This document shows positions 37,387-46,235 of a stretch of 64,000 nucleotides of DNA, piece after piece. Numbering within the stretch: the first letter of the stretch is position 1; every line of letters begins with the position of its first letter. Below the pieces are notes generated by a model. It was not told the DNA's origin and did no database searches. It saw only the letters and a list, made by a program, of their open reading frames with translations. The stretch spans positions 124,001 through 188,000 of the forward strand of contig NZ_RXNQ01000033.1 in assembly GCF_004138205.1 (NCBI RefSeq), written 5' to 3'. Source of the stretch: Pedobacter sp. SYP-B3415 (GTDB lineage: Bacteria; Bacteroidota; Bacteroidia; Sphingobacteriales; Sphingobacteriaceae). The translations under genes were made by a program, and so were the position numbers.

Positions 37387-38630
37387 TGTTGTATCATTTA
37401 TTTGAATACCTGCGTGAGCACTACAACTTCCCTGGGGGACGGTTGTTTCAGTACATCACTTTCCGTACTTCGCTTGCCATTATTTTGTCGCTCGTTATCA
37501 CAACGGTCTTTGGTCGCCGCATTATCGATTTCCTTCATACAAAGCAGGTTGGAGAAACGGTGCGTAACCTTGGTCTCGAAGGCCAGATGCAAAAGCAAGG
37601 AACGCCTACCATGGGCGGAATTATGATTCTGCTTGGCATCCTCATCCCGACATTGCTTCTGGGTAACCTTACCAACATATACGTTCTGCTAATGATCATT
37701 ACGACTGTCTGGATGGGGGCTATCGGTTTTCTGGACGATTATATTAAAGTATTTAAAAAGAATAAAGAGGGACTGGCCGGCCGGTTTAAAATAGTGGGGC
37801 AGGTTGGCCTTGCGCTGATCATAGGCTGGACCATGTATTTCCATCCGAACATCGTCGTGCGCCAAACCGTAGGTGATACCAATCCCGAATCGCAGGTGCC
37901 AATTGTTCTGCGTAAAAAGGGTGAAAGCTTTTATTATACGCAGGATATCAAGTCGACCAAAACCAATGTTCCGTTTTACAAGAACAACGAATTTGATTAT
38001 GCCAAGGTGCTTAAGTTTTTAGGGCCGGGATACGAAAAATACGCTGTCTTTACATTTATCCTGTTTGTGGTCATCATCATTACGGCCGTATCAAATGGTG
38101 CAAACATTACAGACGGGATAGATGGCCTGGCCACGGGCACCTCGGCGGTTATTGGCATAACGCTGGGTATCCTGGCTTATGTGTCCGGCAACACGGTTAT
38201 TGCCGAATACCTGAATATCATGTACATTCCGAATTCGGGCGAGCTGATGATCTTTGCCGGAGCCTTTGTGGGCGCCTGCGTGGGTTTCCTGTGGTATAAT
38301 TCATATCCGGCACAGGTTTTTATGGGCGATACCGGGAGCCTGGCCATCGGCGGTATCATTGCTGCCTTTGCAATCATGATCCGTAAGGAACTACTTATCC
38401 CAATCTTGTGCGGCATCTTCCTGATCGAAAACCTTTCGGTGATCATCCAGGTGTCTTACTTTAAGTATACTAAAAAACGCTTCGGCGAGGGACGCCGAAT
38501 ATTTCTGATGTCGCCGCTGCACCACCACTACCAGAAAAAAGGGTACCATGAGGCTAAGATCGTAACCCGGTTCTGGATCGTCGGGATCATGCTCGCTATC
38601 ATCACGATTGTAACGCTAAAAGTAAGGTAA
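37386..38630 (+). CDS. mraY: Phospho-N-acetylmuramoyl-pentapeptide transferase
   Basis: 414 residues, a polytopic membrane enzyme making lipid I from UDP-MurNAc-pentapeptide and undecaprenyl phosphate. Family motifs are visible: K-Q-G-T-P-T-M-G-G near 70, F-L-D-D-Y-I-K near 116, and [12 protein letters not shown] near 238. Compared with the roughly 360-residue E. coli protein, an extra hydrophilic stretch occurs around 155-210, as in other Bacteroidota. It has TAATG junctions on both sides. Confidence 0.96.
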   Translation: MLYHLFEYLREHYNFPGGRLFQYITFRTSLAIILSLVITTVFGRRIIDFLHTKQVGETVRNLGLEGQMQKQGTPTMGGIMILLGILIPTLLLGNLTNIYVLLMIITTVWMGAIGFLDDYIKVFKKNKEGLAGRFKIVGQVGLALIIGWTMYFHPNIVVRQTVGDTNPESQVPIVLRKKGESFYYTQDIKSTKTNVPFYKNNEFDYAKVLKFLGPGYEKYAVFTFILFVVIIITAVSNGANITDGIDGLATGTSAVIGITLGILAYVSGNTVIAEYLNIMYIPNSGELMIFAGAFVGACVGFLWYNSYPAQVFMGDTGSLAIGGIIAAFAIMIRKELLIPILCGIFLIENLSVIIQVSYFKYTKKRFGEGRRIFLMSPLHHHYQKKGYHEAKIVTRFWIVGIMLAIITIVTLKVR

Positions 38631-39973
38631 TGAAGGGGAGAAAGATCGTTATACTCGGTGCAGGAGAAAGCGGGGTTGGGGCGGCCATGCTTGCAAAAAA
38701 ACATGGCTTTGAAGTCCTGGTCTCAGACTCAGGCGCAATTGCGCCGCATTATAAAGCGCAGCTCCAGCAAATGGGTGTCCAGTTTGAAGAGCTGCGCCAT
38801 ACAGAGGCGGAGATTCTGGCTGCCGATGAGGTTATAAAGAGTCCGGGTATACCCTCAAACGCACCGCTGGTGCAGGCGCTGAAACAGCGGGAAATTCCGG
38901 TTATTTCAGAGATCGAGTTTGCAAAGCGTTACACAAACGCGCGAACCATCTGTATTACCGGATCGAATGGCAAGTCGACCACGACCATGCTGACCTACCA
39001 CATTTTGAAAAATGCAGGTGTAAACGTGGGCCTGGCGGGAAATATAGGGCAAAGTTTCGCAGCGCAGGTGGCCGCATCAGACTTCGACTGGTATGTTCTC
39101 GAAATCAGCAGTTTCATGCTTGATGACATGTACGCCTTCAGGGCAGACATCTCGGTCTTGCTGAATATCACCCCGGATCATCTGGACCGCTACGATTACA
39201 AAATGGAAAACTACGCACGCTCAAAAATGCGCGTGCTGCAAAATCAGACTGAACAAGACGCCTTTGTGTATTGCGCAGATGATCAGGAGATCATCAAAGC
39301 GCTGAAAAATATAGAGGTCAAACCGAAACAATACCCCTTCAGCCTTACACAAAAGGTGCAGGAAGGCGCTTTTTTAGAACAGAACGAACTATTTATCAAT
39401 ATCAACCACCAAGAACTATTCACCATGTCTATTTCAGAACTCGCGCTGCAAGGCAAACACAATATCCACAATTCAATGGCCTCAGGTATTGTTGCCAAAG
39501 TTATCGAGCTGCGCAATGAATCCATACGCGAAAGCATGGGGAATTTTAAAAATATTCCGCATCGCCTTGAGCATGTTGCAAAAATATCTGGAATTGATTT
39601 CGTGAACGACAGCAAAGCGACGAATGTGAATTCTACCTGGTATGCGCTTGAAAGCATGAACAGCGACGTGGTGCTGATCATGGGTGGTGTTGATAAGGGA
39701 AATGATTACCAAATGCTGAAAGACCTTGTACAGTCTAAGGTTAAGGCCATCGTCTGTCTTGGTAAAGATAATAAGCGCATTCATGAAGCATTCGAAGATG
39801 ATGTCGAAGTTATCGTCAATACATTTTCTGCGTTCGAAGCTGTGCAGATTGCCTACCATCTGGCAAAAAAGGGAGACACTGTGCTGCTGTCGCCTGCATG
39901 TGCCAGCTTTGATTTGTTTACAAATTATGAAGACCGGGGTAACCAGTTCAAACTGGCCGTTAAAGAATTGTAA
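38630..39973 (+). CDS. murD: UDP-MurNAc-L-alanine:D-glutamate ligase
   Basis: 447 residues. It adds D-Glu to UDP-MurNAc-L-Ala in the cytoplasm. The nucleotide-binding N-terminus is I-L-G-A-G-E-S-G-V-G near 8-17, the ATP motif T-G-S-N-G-K-S-T-T near 109-117, and H-L-D-R near 184. It starts on the shared base with mraY and is followed by ftsW two bases later. Confidence 0.96.
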   Translation: MKGRKIVILGAGESGVGAAMLAKKHGFEVLVSDSGAIAPHYKAQLQQMGVQFEELRHTEAEILAADEVIKSPGIPSNAPLVQALKQREIPVISEIEFAKRYTNARTICITGSNGKSTTTMLTYHILKNAGVNVGLAGNIGQSFAAQVAASDFDWYVLEISSFMLDDMYAFRADISVLLNITPDHLDRYDYKMENYARSKMRVLQNQTEQDAFVYCADDQEIIKALKNIEVKPKQYPFSLTQKVQEGAFLEQNELFININHQELFTMSISELALQGKHNIHNSMASGIVAKVIELRNESIRESMGNFKNIPHRLEHVAKISGIDFVNDSKATNVNSTWYALESMNSDVVLIMGGVDKGNDYQMLKDLVQSKVKAIVCLGKDNKRIHEAFEDDVEVIVNTFSAFEAVQIAYHLAKKGDTVLLSPACASFDLFTNYEDRGNQFKLAVKEL

Positions 39974-39975
39974 TT

Positions 39976-41142
39976 ATGTTTTCCATCCAGGCATTACTCA
40001 GTAAAACAAAGGGCGACCGGTGGATCTGGCTGATCATCGTGCTGCTTTCGCTTATCTCGATCCTGACGGTTTACAGCGCAACAGGAACGCTAGCCTATAA
40101 GCAGGGTAAAACGGTCGAAAAACTGCTGCTTACAAAGCACCTGATTTTTGTGCTGATGGGTATTGCCATGATCTATTTTTCGCATTTGCTCGACTACCGG
40201 TATTATGCAGGAATATCAAAGATTTTGATGATCATAACCATTCCGCTGCTTTTTTATACCGCAGTTTTTGGTGAGAACATCAATGAGGCATCAAGATGGG
40301 TCAAGATTCCAATCATCGGTCTGACCTTTCAGACATCCGATCTGGCCAAGGTGGCCCTGATTACATTTCTGGCGCGGATGCTGACCAAGAAACAGGAACA
40401 GATTAAAAACCTGCGGGAATCTTTTCTGCCGATTATGGGCTCGGTTTGTGTTGTTTTCGGACTGATTGCATGGGCGAACATGTCTACCGCGATCATGCTT
40501 TTCGGCGTGAGTATCCTTCTGCTTATTATGGGGCGAATCAGCATCAAACAAATCGCAGCGGTTTGCCTCGGGGGCGTTGTTCTGCTCACATTTATCGTCT
40601 TCCTGGGCCCAAGGTCGGGAACATACAAATCAAGGATTAATTCCTTTCTGCATCCCGAACTTCAGCATTCAGACAAGACGTTCCAGGCAGATCAAAGTAA
40701 AATTGCCCTGGCTACCGGCGGGCTGTTTGGCAAAGGGCCGGGAAACAGTACACAGCGAAACTTTTTGCCGCACCCGTATTCAGATTTCATCTTCGCCATC
40801 ATTGTTGAAGAGTATGGGCTGTTTGGCGCGCTTGTTATGATTACACTGTACCTCGTGTTACTCTACCGGTGTATAAAAATAGTAACTAAAGCCCCGAAAG
40901 CATTCGGGGCGCTGCTGGCTGCCGGACTCAGCTTCAGTCTTACCATACAGGCTTTTGCAAACATGGCAGTTGCCGTAGGGCTTGGGCCGGTTACCGGTGT
41001 GCCCTTGCCGCTGGTAAGTATGGGCGGTACCTCAATTATTTTTACAAGCGTGGCATTCGGAATCATCTTGAGCGTTAGCAGGGATGTGGAAGAAGGCAGT
41101 AATAAAAAAGTGGTGATCGGCGAGATACCGTCGATGGGTTAG
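39976..41142 (+). CDS. ftsW: Septal peptidoglycan glycosyltransferase FtsW (SEDS family)
   Basis: 388 residues, about ten transmembrane segments. SEDS hallmarks include Y-S-A-T-G near 34, the long periplasmic loop with the Y-K-x-R-I/F-L-H-P segment near 215-228 and the conserved F-I-F-A-I-I-V-E-E-Y-G near 271-281, and G-V-P-L-P-L-V-S-M-G-G-T near 342. It polymerises lipid II at the septum together with FtsI. Confidence 0.96.
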   Translation: MFSIQALLSKTKGDRWIWLIIVLLSLISILTVYSATGTLAYKQGKTVEKLLLTKHLIFVLMGIAMIYFSHLLDYRYYAGISKILMIITIPLLFYTAVFGENINEASRWVKIPIIGLTFQTSDLAKVALITFLARMLTKKQEQIKNLRESFLPIMGSVCVVFGLIAWANMSTAIMLFGVSILLLIMGRISIKQIAAVCLGGVVLLTFIVFLGPRSGTYKSRINSFLHPELQHSDKTFQADQSKIALATGGLFGKGPGNSTQRNFLPHPYSDFIFAIIVEEYGLFGALVMITLYLVLLYRCIKIVTKAPKAFGALLAAGLSFSLTIQAFANMAVAVGLGPVTGVPLPLVSMGGTSIIFTSVAFGIILSVSRDVEEGSNKKVVIGEIPSMG

Positions 41143-41185
41143 GGAATGTGGACGATGGTCCCATGACAAGACAAGAAAACAAAAA

Positions 41186-42298
41186 ATGAATAATTCCCCA
41201 AAAATTATCATATCAGGCGGAGGCACCGGCGGGCATATTTTTCCCGCCGTGGCCATAGCCAACGCCCTGCGCCGGTTGCGGCCGGGATGCGAGATTCTTT
41301 TTGTGGGCGCTAATGGCCGTATGGAGATGGAAAAAGTTCCCGCGGCAGGTTACCAAATCAGGGGACTGAACATTAGCGGCATCCAGCGGGGATCAATTTT
41401 AAAAAATCTTGTACTTCCCTTTAAGATTATCGGCAGCATTCGCCATGCACTGCGTATCCTGAAAGAGTTTAAGCCGGATGCGGCGGTCGGTGTTGGGGGA
41501 TACGCATCAGGTCCGCTGTTGTACGCGGCGTCACTACGAAATATTCCTTACCTGATCCAGGAGCAGAACTCTTATGCAGGTAAGACAAACAAATGGCTTA
41601 GCAAAAAAGCGCGTAAGATATGTGTGGCATTTGACGGGATGGAAGAATTCTTTCCGGCGGCAGCCATCTTAAAGACGGGTAACCCGGTAAGGACTGATGT
41701 TGTAAATATAGAAGGGAAACGTGAGCAGGGCGCAGCACTGCTGGATCTTGATCCGAATAAAAAAACAATTCTCGTAACAGGCGGAAGCCTCGGTGCAGGA
41801 ACTTTGAATAAAAGCATTGAAAAGCACCTTTCAGAGATTATTTCCAGCGACGTACAGGTGATCTGGCAGACCGGAAAGTTCTACTATAAGGGAATCCTGG
41901 AGCGGCTGGGTCCGGGAAGACATCCCAATGTCAGGGTCATGGAGTTTCTGAACCAGATGGATCTGGCTTATGCAGCGGCAGATGTGATCATTTCGCGCGC
42001 AGGGGCAGGTACGATCGCCGAGCTCTGTCTGATCGGTAAACCGGTTATCCTGGTTCCTTCGCCGAATGTGGCTGAAGACCATCAGACAAAAAACGCGATG
42101 GCACTGGTAAAAAATAAGGCCGCTCTACTGATCAATGACAGGTCGGCAGAAGATACGTTAGTCAGGGAAGCCCTGGCACTGCTGAAGAATGCCCCATTGG
42201 CAAAAGAACTGGGAGAAAACATAAACAGGATGGCATTGGCTGATGCCGACGAGGTCATCGCTGCCGAAGTTTTGAAACTGGCAGATCAGAACAAATAA
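41186..42298 (+). CDS. murG: UDP-GlcNAc:lipid I N-acetylglucosamine transferase
   Basis: 370 residues. It makes lipid II at the cytoplasmic face. The G-G-G-T-G-G-H-I-F-P-A motif at about 10-20 and the C-terminal UDP-GlcNAc site with S-R-A-G-A-G-T-I-A-E-L near 270-280 fit the GT28 family. It starts 43 bases after ftsW, the largest gap in this part of the cluster, and ends one base before murC. Confidence 0.96.
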   Translation: MNNSPKIIISGGGTGGHIFPAVAIANALRRLRPGCEILFVGANGRMEMEKVPAAGYQIRGLNISGIQRGSILKNLVLPFKIIGSIRHALRILKEFKPDAAVGVGGYASGPLLYAASLRNIPYLIQEQNSYAGKTNKWLSKKARKICVAFDGMEEFFPAAAILKTGNPVRTDVVNIEGKREQGAALLDLDPNKKTILVTGGSLGAGTLNKSIEKHLSEIISSDVQVIWQTGKFYYKGILERLGPGRHPNVRVMEFLNQMDLAYAAADVIISRAGAGTIAELCLIGKPVILVPSPNVAEDHQTKNAMALVKNKAALLINDRSAEDTLVREALALLKNAPLAKELGENINRMALADADEVIAAEVLKLADQNK

Positions 42299-42299
42299 T

Positions 42300-43652
42300 A
42301 TGGAACTGGAAAAAATAACACAAGCGTTTTTCGTGGGTATCGGTGGTATCGGTATGAGCGCCCTTGCACGTTATTTTTCCAAAAGGGGCGTAAGGGTTTA
42401 CGGGTACGACAAGACCTGCACGACACTGACAACCGCGCTCGAAAACGAAGGGCTAAGCATTACCTATACAGATGCGGCTGACGAAGTGCCTGAAGGGTTC
42501 AGACAGCCGGGTTCGGATAAACTTGTTGTTTACACACCCGCCATTCCAAAAGATTCAGCCATTCTAAATTATTTAAACGCCCGGGGTTTCGTCATTCACA
42601 AACGTTCTGAGGTGCTGGGAATCATTAGCCGCGGCATGTTTTGTATAGCTGTTGCGGGCACCCATGGCAAGACGACTACTTCTTCCATGATCGCCCATAT
42701 CCTGCACGACAGCGGATTTGGCTGCACGGCATTTCTAGGTGGTATAGCTGCAAGCTACAATACAAATGTGCTTTACGGCGAAAACGATGTTGTGGTTGTG
42801 GAAGCTGACGAATATGACCGCTCATTCCTTACGCTGAGCCCGAGTATAGCCGTGATCACGTCTATGGATGCTGACCACCTTGACATCTATGGTGATGCAG
42901 GCAGCCTTGAAGAATCTTTCCGTCTGTTTGCAGCGCAGCTTAAAGCCGGAGGACAGTTGTTCGTCAAATCCGGATTGCCTTTGAAAGGGAGCACATATGG
43001 CATCGGTACTGATGCCAGCGTGATGGCAACAAATATCCGCGTATCAGCGGGCGCTTTTGTCTACAATTATGCTGATGAGAAAGGTGTTATTGAAAATATC
43101 AGCTGCCGGCTGCCAGGAAGGCATAATGTTGAGAACGTAACCGCCGCCATTGCTGTAGCACGTGTACTAGGAATTTCGGCAGAAAAAATCAGGGCCGCGC
43201 TGGAAAACTTTAAGGGTGTAAAAAGGCGTTTTGAATACCATGTGGTCCGGCCGGAATGTATTTACATAGACGACTATGCGCATCACCCGGAAGAACTCAG
43301 GGCATGTTTTGCGGCGCTGCGTGAGTTGTATCCGCAACGCAAACTGACGGCTGTATTTCAGCCGCATCTTTACAGCCGTACACGCGACTTCGCGGCAGGT
43401 TTTTCTGAGGTGCTTTCGACCGTTGACGAGCTGATCCTGCTTGACATTTATCCCGCGAGGGAATTGCCTATACAGGGAATAACCTCAGGGTGGCTCCTGG
43501 ACATGATCAGCGGACCTGAGAAAAGACTTGCTGAGAAAAAGGATGTCACTGCATTACTGGCAACATCAAAACCTGAACTGCTTGTAACCGTCGGCGCAGG
43601 TGATATAGATACTTTGGTCGAACCCCTTAAAACACTGCTGGACCATGCTTAA
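42300..43652 (+). CDS. murC: UDP-MurNAc:L-alanine ligase
   Basis: 450 residues. It is the first amino acid ligase of peptidoglycan precursor synthesis. The G-I-G-G-I-G-M-S-A-L-A nucleotide fold is at 14-24, the ATP motif G-T-H-G-K-T-T-T near 120-127, D-A-D-H-L-D-I-Y near 190, and Y-D-D-Y-A-H-H-P near 323-331. It overlaps ftsQ by eight bases. Confidence 0.96.
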   Translation: MELEKITQAFFVGIGGIGMSALARYFSKRGVRVYGYDKTCTTLTTALENEGLSITYTDAADEVPEGFRQPGSDKLVVYTPAIPKDSAILNYLNARGFVIHKRSEVLGIISRGMFCIAVAGTHGKTTTSSMIAHILHDSGFGCTAFLGGIAASYNTNVLYGENDVVVVEADEYDRSFLTLSPSIAVITSMDADHLDIYGDAGSLEESFRLFAAQLKAGGQLFVKSGLPLKGSTYGIGTDASVMATNIRVSAGAFVYNYADEKGVIENISCRLPGRHNVENVTAAIAVARVLGISAEKIRAALENFKGVKRRFEYHVVRPECIYIDDYAHHPEELRACFAALRELYPQRKLTAVFQPHLYSRTRDFAAGFSEVLSTVDELILLDIYPARELPIQGITSGWLLDMISGPEKRLAEKKDVTALLATSKPELLVTVGAGDIDTLVEPLKTLLDHA

Positions 43653-44730
43653 AAATATAAACTGGAGGCTGATCGGATTGACTTTATTCTGGCTGATCTG
43701 CCTGGGCGGAACAGTCACGCTCATGAGTTTTATTGGCATTAAAAAGAAAGAGCTAAGGTGTACGAACGTAGACATCCTGATCCCTGGGGCAGATAACTTT
43801 ATTGAGCGCGAAGAGATTGACCAGATTATTAAAGACGGCAACGGCATCCTGATAGGCCGGGTTTTGCAAGACATCAACCTCAACCGTATTGAAAAAAACA
43901 TCCAGTCAAATCCTTACATCGCTTTTGCAAAGGTCTACGCAGATATGGACGGTGTTATCCATATTGAGATCAATCAGCGGCAACCGGTGTTGCGTATCAT
44001 TAATGTGGGCGGCCAGGATTATTACATTGATAAGGATGGTCTGAAAATGCCGGTTTCGTCAAATTTTACAGCACATGTGCTGGTCGCTACCGGCAACATC
44101 CGCGAGCACTTTGGCGGCAAACCCGATACCCTGCGCAGCAAACTGGCCCGCGATCTTTACGAGACTGCGCTGTATCTTAAAAAGGATACGCTGTGGGATG
44201 CCCAGATCGAGCAGCTGGTGGTAGATGAACGCAACGATATCACCATGATTCCGCGTGTAGGCAACCAAAGGATTATTCTTGGCAATGCAGATTCGCTTGA
44301 TGTAAAGATGAATAACCTGCTGATCTTTTATAAAAATGCCATGCCTAAAGTTGGCTGGGATACCTACAAAAGCATCAGTATAAAATATACGAACCAGATC
44401 GTCTGTGAGAAAAACAAAGGCGATTCCGGATTTGTTAAGCCGGTGCGTCCGCTGAGCCCGGCAGACAGTGCTAGGGTAAGCCGGGATGTGATCGATAAAC
44501 TTGTCGAAAAAACAATCCTGGATGAGGTAGCAAAAGATGCAGAAAAACCGGCCGAGCGCCCGGTAATAGCAAACGCGCAACCCCGTGAAGACGGTAGCAG
44601 CCAAACACGCGGCAATGCACCGGCAGCGCCCCAAAAGGGCACCGAAAAAAAAGATGCTGCAAAGAAAGCGGCATCGGGTAAGCCTGCCGGCAATGACAAC
44701 AAAACCGGCAACAAACAAACTAAGATTTAA
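43645..44730 (+). CDS. ftsQ: Cell division protein FtsQ with a low-complexity tail
   Basis: 361 residues. A short cytosolic start and membrane span (about 8-28) are followed by a POTRA-like domain (about 40-115) and the beta domain to about 265, the FtsQ/DivIB layout in the FtsQ position. The last 75 residues or so form a Pro/Ala/Lys/Gly/Asn-rich, probably disordered, strongly basic tail in the periplasm that E. coli FtsQ lacks. It links early and late divisome proteins. It overlaps murC and lies 20 bases before ftsA. Confidence 0.9.
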   Translation: MLKNINWRLIGLTLFWLICLGGTVTLMSFIGIKKKELRCTNVDILIPGADNFIEREEIDQIIKDGNGILIGRVLQDINLNRIEKNIQSNPYIAFAKVYADMDGVIHIEINQRQPVLRIINVGGQDYYIDKDGLKMPVSSNFTAHVLVATGNIREHFGGKPDTLRSKLARDLYETALYLKKDTLWDAQIEQLVVDERNDITMIPRVGNQRIILGNADSLDVKMNNLLIFYKNAMPKVGWDTYKSISIKYTNQIVCEKNKGDSGFVKPVRPLSPADSARVSRDVIDKLVEKTILDEVAKDAEKPAERPVIANAQPREDGSSQTRGNAPAAPQKGTEKKDAAKKAASGKPAGNDNKTGNKQTKI

Positions 44731-44750
44731 CTCAACAACTGATCACATAT

Positions 44751-46106
44751 ATGGAAAAGGCAAAGTCTAACCAACAATCTCCTATCGTAGTCGGACTCGA
44801 TATCGGTACTACGAAAATTTGCGTTATCGTGGGGCGTAGAACGCAGCATGGCAAAATTGAAGTACTCGGCATAGGTAAAGCTGAGTCGGCCGGTGTAACA
44901 AGGGGTGTGGTGTCGAATATCCAGAAAACCGTTCAGGGAATTGCTGCGGCCGTCGAACTGTCGAGCGCACAATCAAACGTGGAAATACGCGTAGTAAATG
45001 TCGGTATAGCCGGACAGCATATTAAAAGTTTACAGCACCGCGGCATTCTCACGCGCCGCGAGCTGAATAACGAAATCAGCAGGAAAGACCTTGATAAGCT
45101 GATCGACGACATGTTCAAACTGGTTATGCCTCCGGGCGAGGAAATCATTCATGTCCTTCCGCAGGAATTCACGATAGATAACGAACCTGGTATTAAAGAC
45201 CCGATTGGCATGGCTGGTGTTCGTCTTGAAGCGAATTTCCATATCATTTCCGGTCAGGTTACAGCCATCAAGAACATCATGAAATGTGTAAGCAATGCCG
45301 GCTTACAGACTCAGGAACTGATCCTGGAACCACTGGCATCCTCAGAATCGGTGTTGAGCGAAGAAGAGAAAGAAGCCGGTGTTGCCCTGGTCGATATTGG
45401 TGGCGGTACCACAGACATTGCCATCTTCCATGAGGGGATTATCCGCCATACCGCTGTCATTCCTTTTGGGGGTAACAGCGTAACTGAAGATATCCGCGAA
45501 GGTTGCTCGGTGATGCGTAACCAGGCCGAGCTGCTGAAAACCCGGTTTGGTTCTGCACTTGCTGAGGAAAATAAAGAGAATGAGATCATCTGCGTTCCGG
45601 GTCTGCGGGGCAGGGAACCAAAGGAGATATCCGTTAAAAACCTGGCTTATGTGATCCAGGCCAGAATGGAAGAGATCATTGAACATGTGTATTATGAAAT
45701 CAAATCGTCTGGTTACGAGAAAAAACTGATCGGCGGTGTGGTTATTACCGGCGGGGGTGCCCTGCTCAAACACCTGTCTCAGCTTGTTGAATATGTAACC
45801 GGTCTTGACTGCCGCGTTGGTTACCCAAACGAGCACCTTTCTAAGTATGAAGAAATGAGCAAAGCCGTATACGACGATCTGAAAAGCCCGATGTATGCAA
45901 CCAGTGTTGGCCTGCTGATTAAAGGCATCCAAAAGGCAGAAGACCTGCTGGAAGAGATGAAACAGCCAGGTGTATATGTTCAGAAGCCTGTCGTTGAAAA
46001 GGAAAAAGCAAAGCGTAACGGACTGTTTGATAAACTACTTGCCAAAACGACACGTTTTATACAAGACGACATGGATGTAAGCGACTCGGACTATATCCGT
46101 CCGTAG
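44751..46106 (+). CDS. ftsA: Cell division protein FtsA
   Basis: 451 residues, actin-like ATPase that tethers FtsZ to the membrane. The phosphate-1 motif is V-G-L-D-I-G-T-T-K near 14-22, the phosphate-2 motif V-D-I-G-G-G-T-T-D near 213-221, and the adenosine motif G-G-V-V-I-T-G-G-G-A near 331-340. The C-terminus ends with a linker and a basic amphipathic segment (K-R-N-G-L-F-D-K-L-L-A-K) near 423-434, as expected for membrane targeting, plus a short acidic end. Confidence 0.96.
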   Translation: MEKAKSNQQSPIVVGLDIGTTKICVIVGRRTQHGKIEVLGIGKAESAGVTRGVVSNIQKTVQGIAAAVELSSAQSNVEIRVVNVGIAGQHIKSLQHRGILTRRELNNEISRKDLDKLIDDMFKLVMPPGEEIIHVLPQEFTIDNEPGIKDPIGMAGVRLEANFHIISGQVTAIKNIMKCVSNAGLQTQELILEPLASSESVLSEEEKEAGVALVDIGGGTTDIAIFHEGIIRHTAVIPFGGNSVTEDIREGCSVMRNQAELLKTRFGSALAEENKENEIICVPGLRGREPKEISVKNLAYVIQARMEEIIEHVYYEIKSSGYEKKLIGGVVITGGGALLKHLSQLVEYVTGLDCRVGYPNEHLSKYEEMSKAVYDDLKSPMYATSVGLLIKGIQKAEDLLEEMKQPGVYVQKPVVEKEKAKRNGLFDKLLAKTTRFIQDDMDVSDSDYIRP

Positions 46107-46109
46107 CAA

Positions 46110-46169
46110 TTTTCCACAAGCGGTAAGTTTTCCACATTGTTAACACTTGTGGAAAACGCATGTGAAAAA
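46110..46169. promoter_or_regulatory. Four DnaA-box-like 9-mers between ftsA and ftsZ
   Basis: TTTTCCACA at 46110-46118 and 46128-46136 (+ strand), its reverse complement at 46148-46156, and TGTGAAAAA (reverse of TTTTTCACA) at 46161-46169. All fit the DnaA box TTWTNCACA. They lie in 60 bases within the 129-base gap before ftsZ, where a ftsZ promoter would be. Binding by DnaA is inference. Confidence 0.5.
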
Positions 46170-46235
46170 AATGTTAATATTACGTCTAAGAATAGAAAGC
46201 GAAATCACAAATTTAAATAACTGATACCTAATATT

